Shown here: positions 15,875 to 15,905 of the stretch, one piece after another
Layout: the number at the start of each line of letters is the position of its first letter
Position numbering within the stretch: position 1 is the first letter of the stretch
NCBI GenBank assembly: GCA_030599405.1
Contig: JAUVOB010000001.1
Span: 1 to 15,905 of the forward strand
Source of the DNA: Chloroflexota bacterium
GTDB taxonomy: Bacteria; Chloroflexota; Anaerolineae; Promineifilales; Promineifilaceae
Length of the DNA: 15,905 bases
Direction: 5' to 3'
The notes under the pieces: generated by a model
Database searches by the model: none
The model's input: the letters and a program-made list of their open reading frames with translations, nothing else
Told to the model about the DNA's origin: nothing
Translations under genes and position numbers: made by a program

Positions 15875-15905
15875 GAGTTGCCCCATCGAGCTTTCTTGGC
15901 CACGG

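Noticed and set aside
15470-15886. 138-codon minus-strand ORF at the right edge
   Set aside because: It lies antisense to the coiled-coil gene and crosses the promoter and palindromes; composition gives no family signal.

Overview
The window looks like chromosomal DNA from a Chloroflexota bacterium, most likely Anaerolineae-like. This is inferred from the ClpP variant at the left edge (a T-A-S-F-G-T nucleophile motif), from secreted proteins whose domains are joined by Thr-Pro linkers (TPTPTP) and TQTAVA heptads, and from the general gene content. No 16S rRNA or other decisive marker is present. There is no CRISPR array and no complete mobile element.

Layout. (1) 3-431: 3' end of a clpP gene. 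(2) 478-3654: a good promoter followed by two tightly coupled genes for cell-surface proteins, one with two PPC-like domains and one with a degenerate sortase-like region plus DUF4352-like domains. (3) 3695-4381, minus strand: a four-helix membrane protein and tRNA-Pro(GGG), separated by a hairpin that can terminate in both directions. (4) 4589-8960: a strong promoter, a GalU-like nucleotidyltransferase, and a roughly 1,106-residue protein combining a GHMP (fucokinase-like) kinase module with a UDPGP-type pyrophosphorylase module. Together they suggest sugar activation (sugar to sugar-1-P to NDP-sugar), although the kinase ATP loop is degenerate. (5) 9122-9935: a gene graveyard holding a 5'-truncated lipoprotein-like fragment (minus) and a broken chloramphenicol acetyltransferase (plus). 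Both have lost their 5' ends at the same junction. (6) 10044-11036, minus: a CPBP-family membrane protease. Between it and the next gene lies a 306-bp divergent region holding a 14-bp palindrome and a 16-bp-arm inverted repeat. (7) 11343-13833: a DEDDh exonuclease of the YprB type, coupled to an esterase lipoprotein. (8) 14031-15678: an orphan ParA-family ATPase overlapping by 8 bp a gene for an almost entirely coiled-coil protein, with no ParB nearby. (9) 15720-15905: a strong promoter and ribosome binding site leading into an ORF that stops after 30 codons, within which lie two tandem 17-bp palindromes. This may be the edge of an insertion sequence that broke a gene.

The most interesting candidates for undescribed biology are the kinase/pyrophosphorylase fusion with its GalU-like partner, the ParA plus coiled-coil pair, and the surface-protein pair with a catalytically dead sortase-like fold. 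Family assignments come from motifs read by eye, and no database search was possible.
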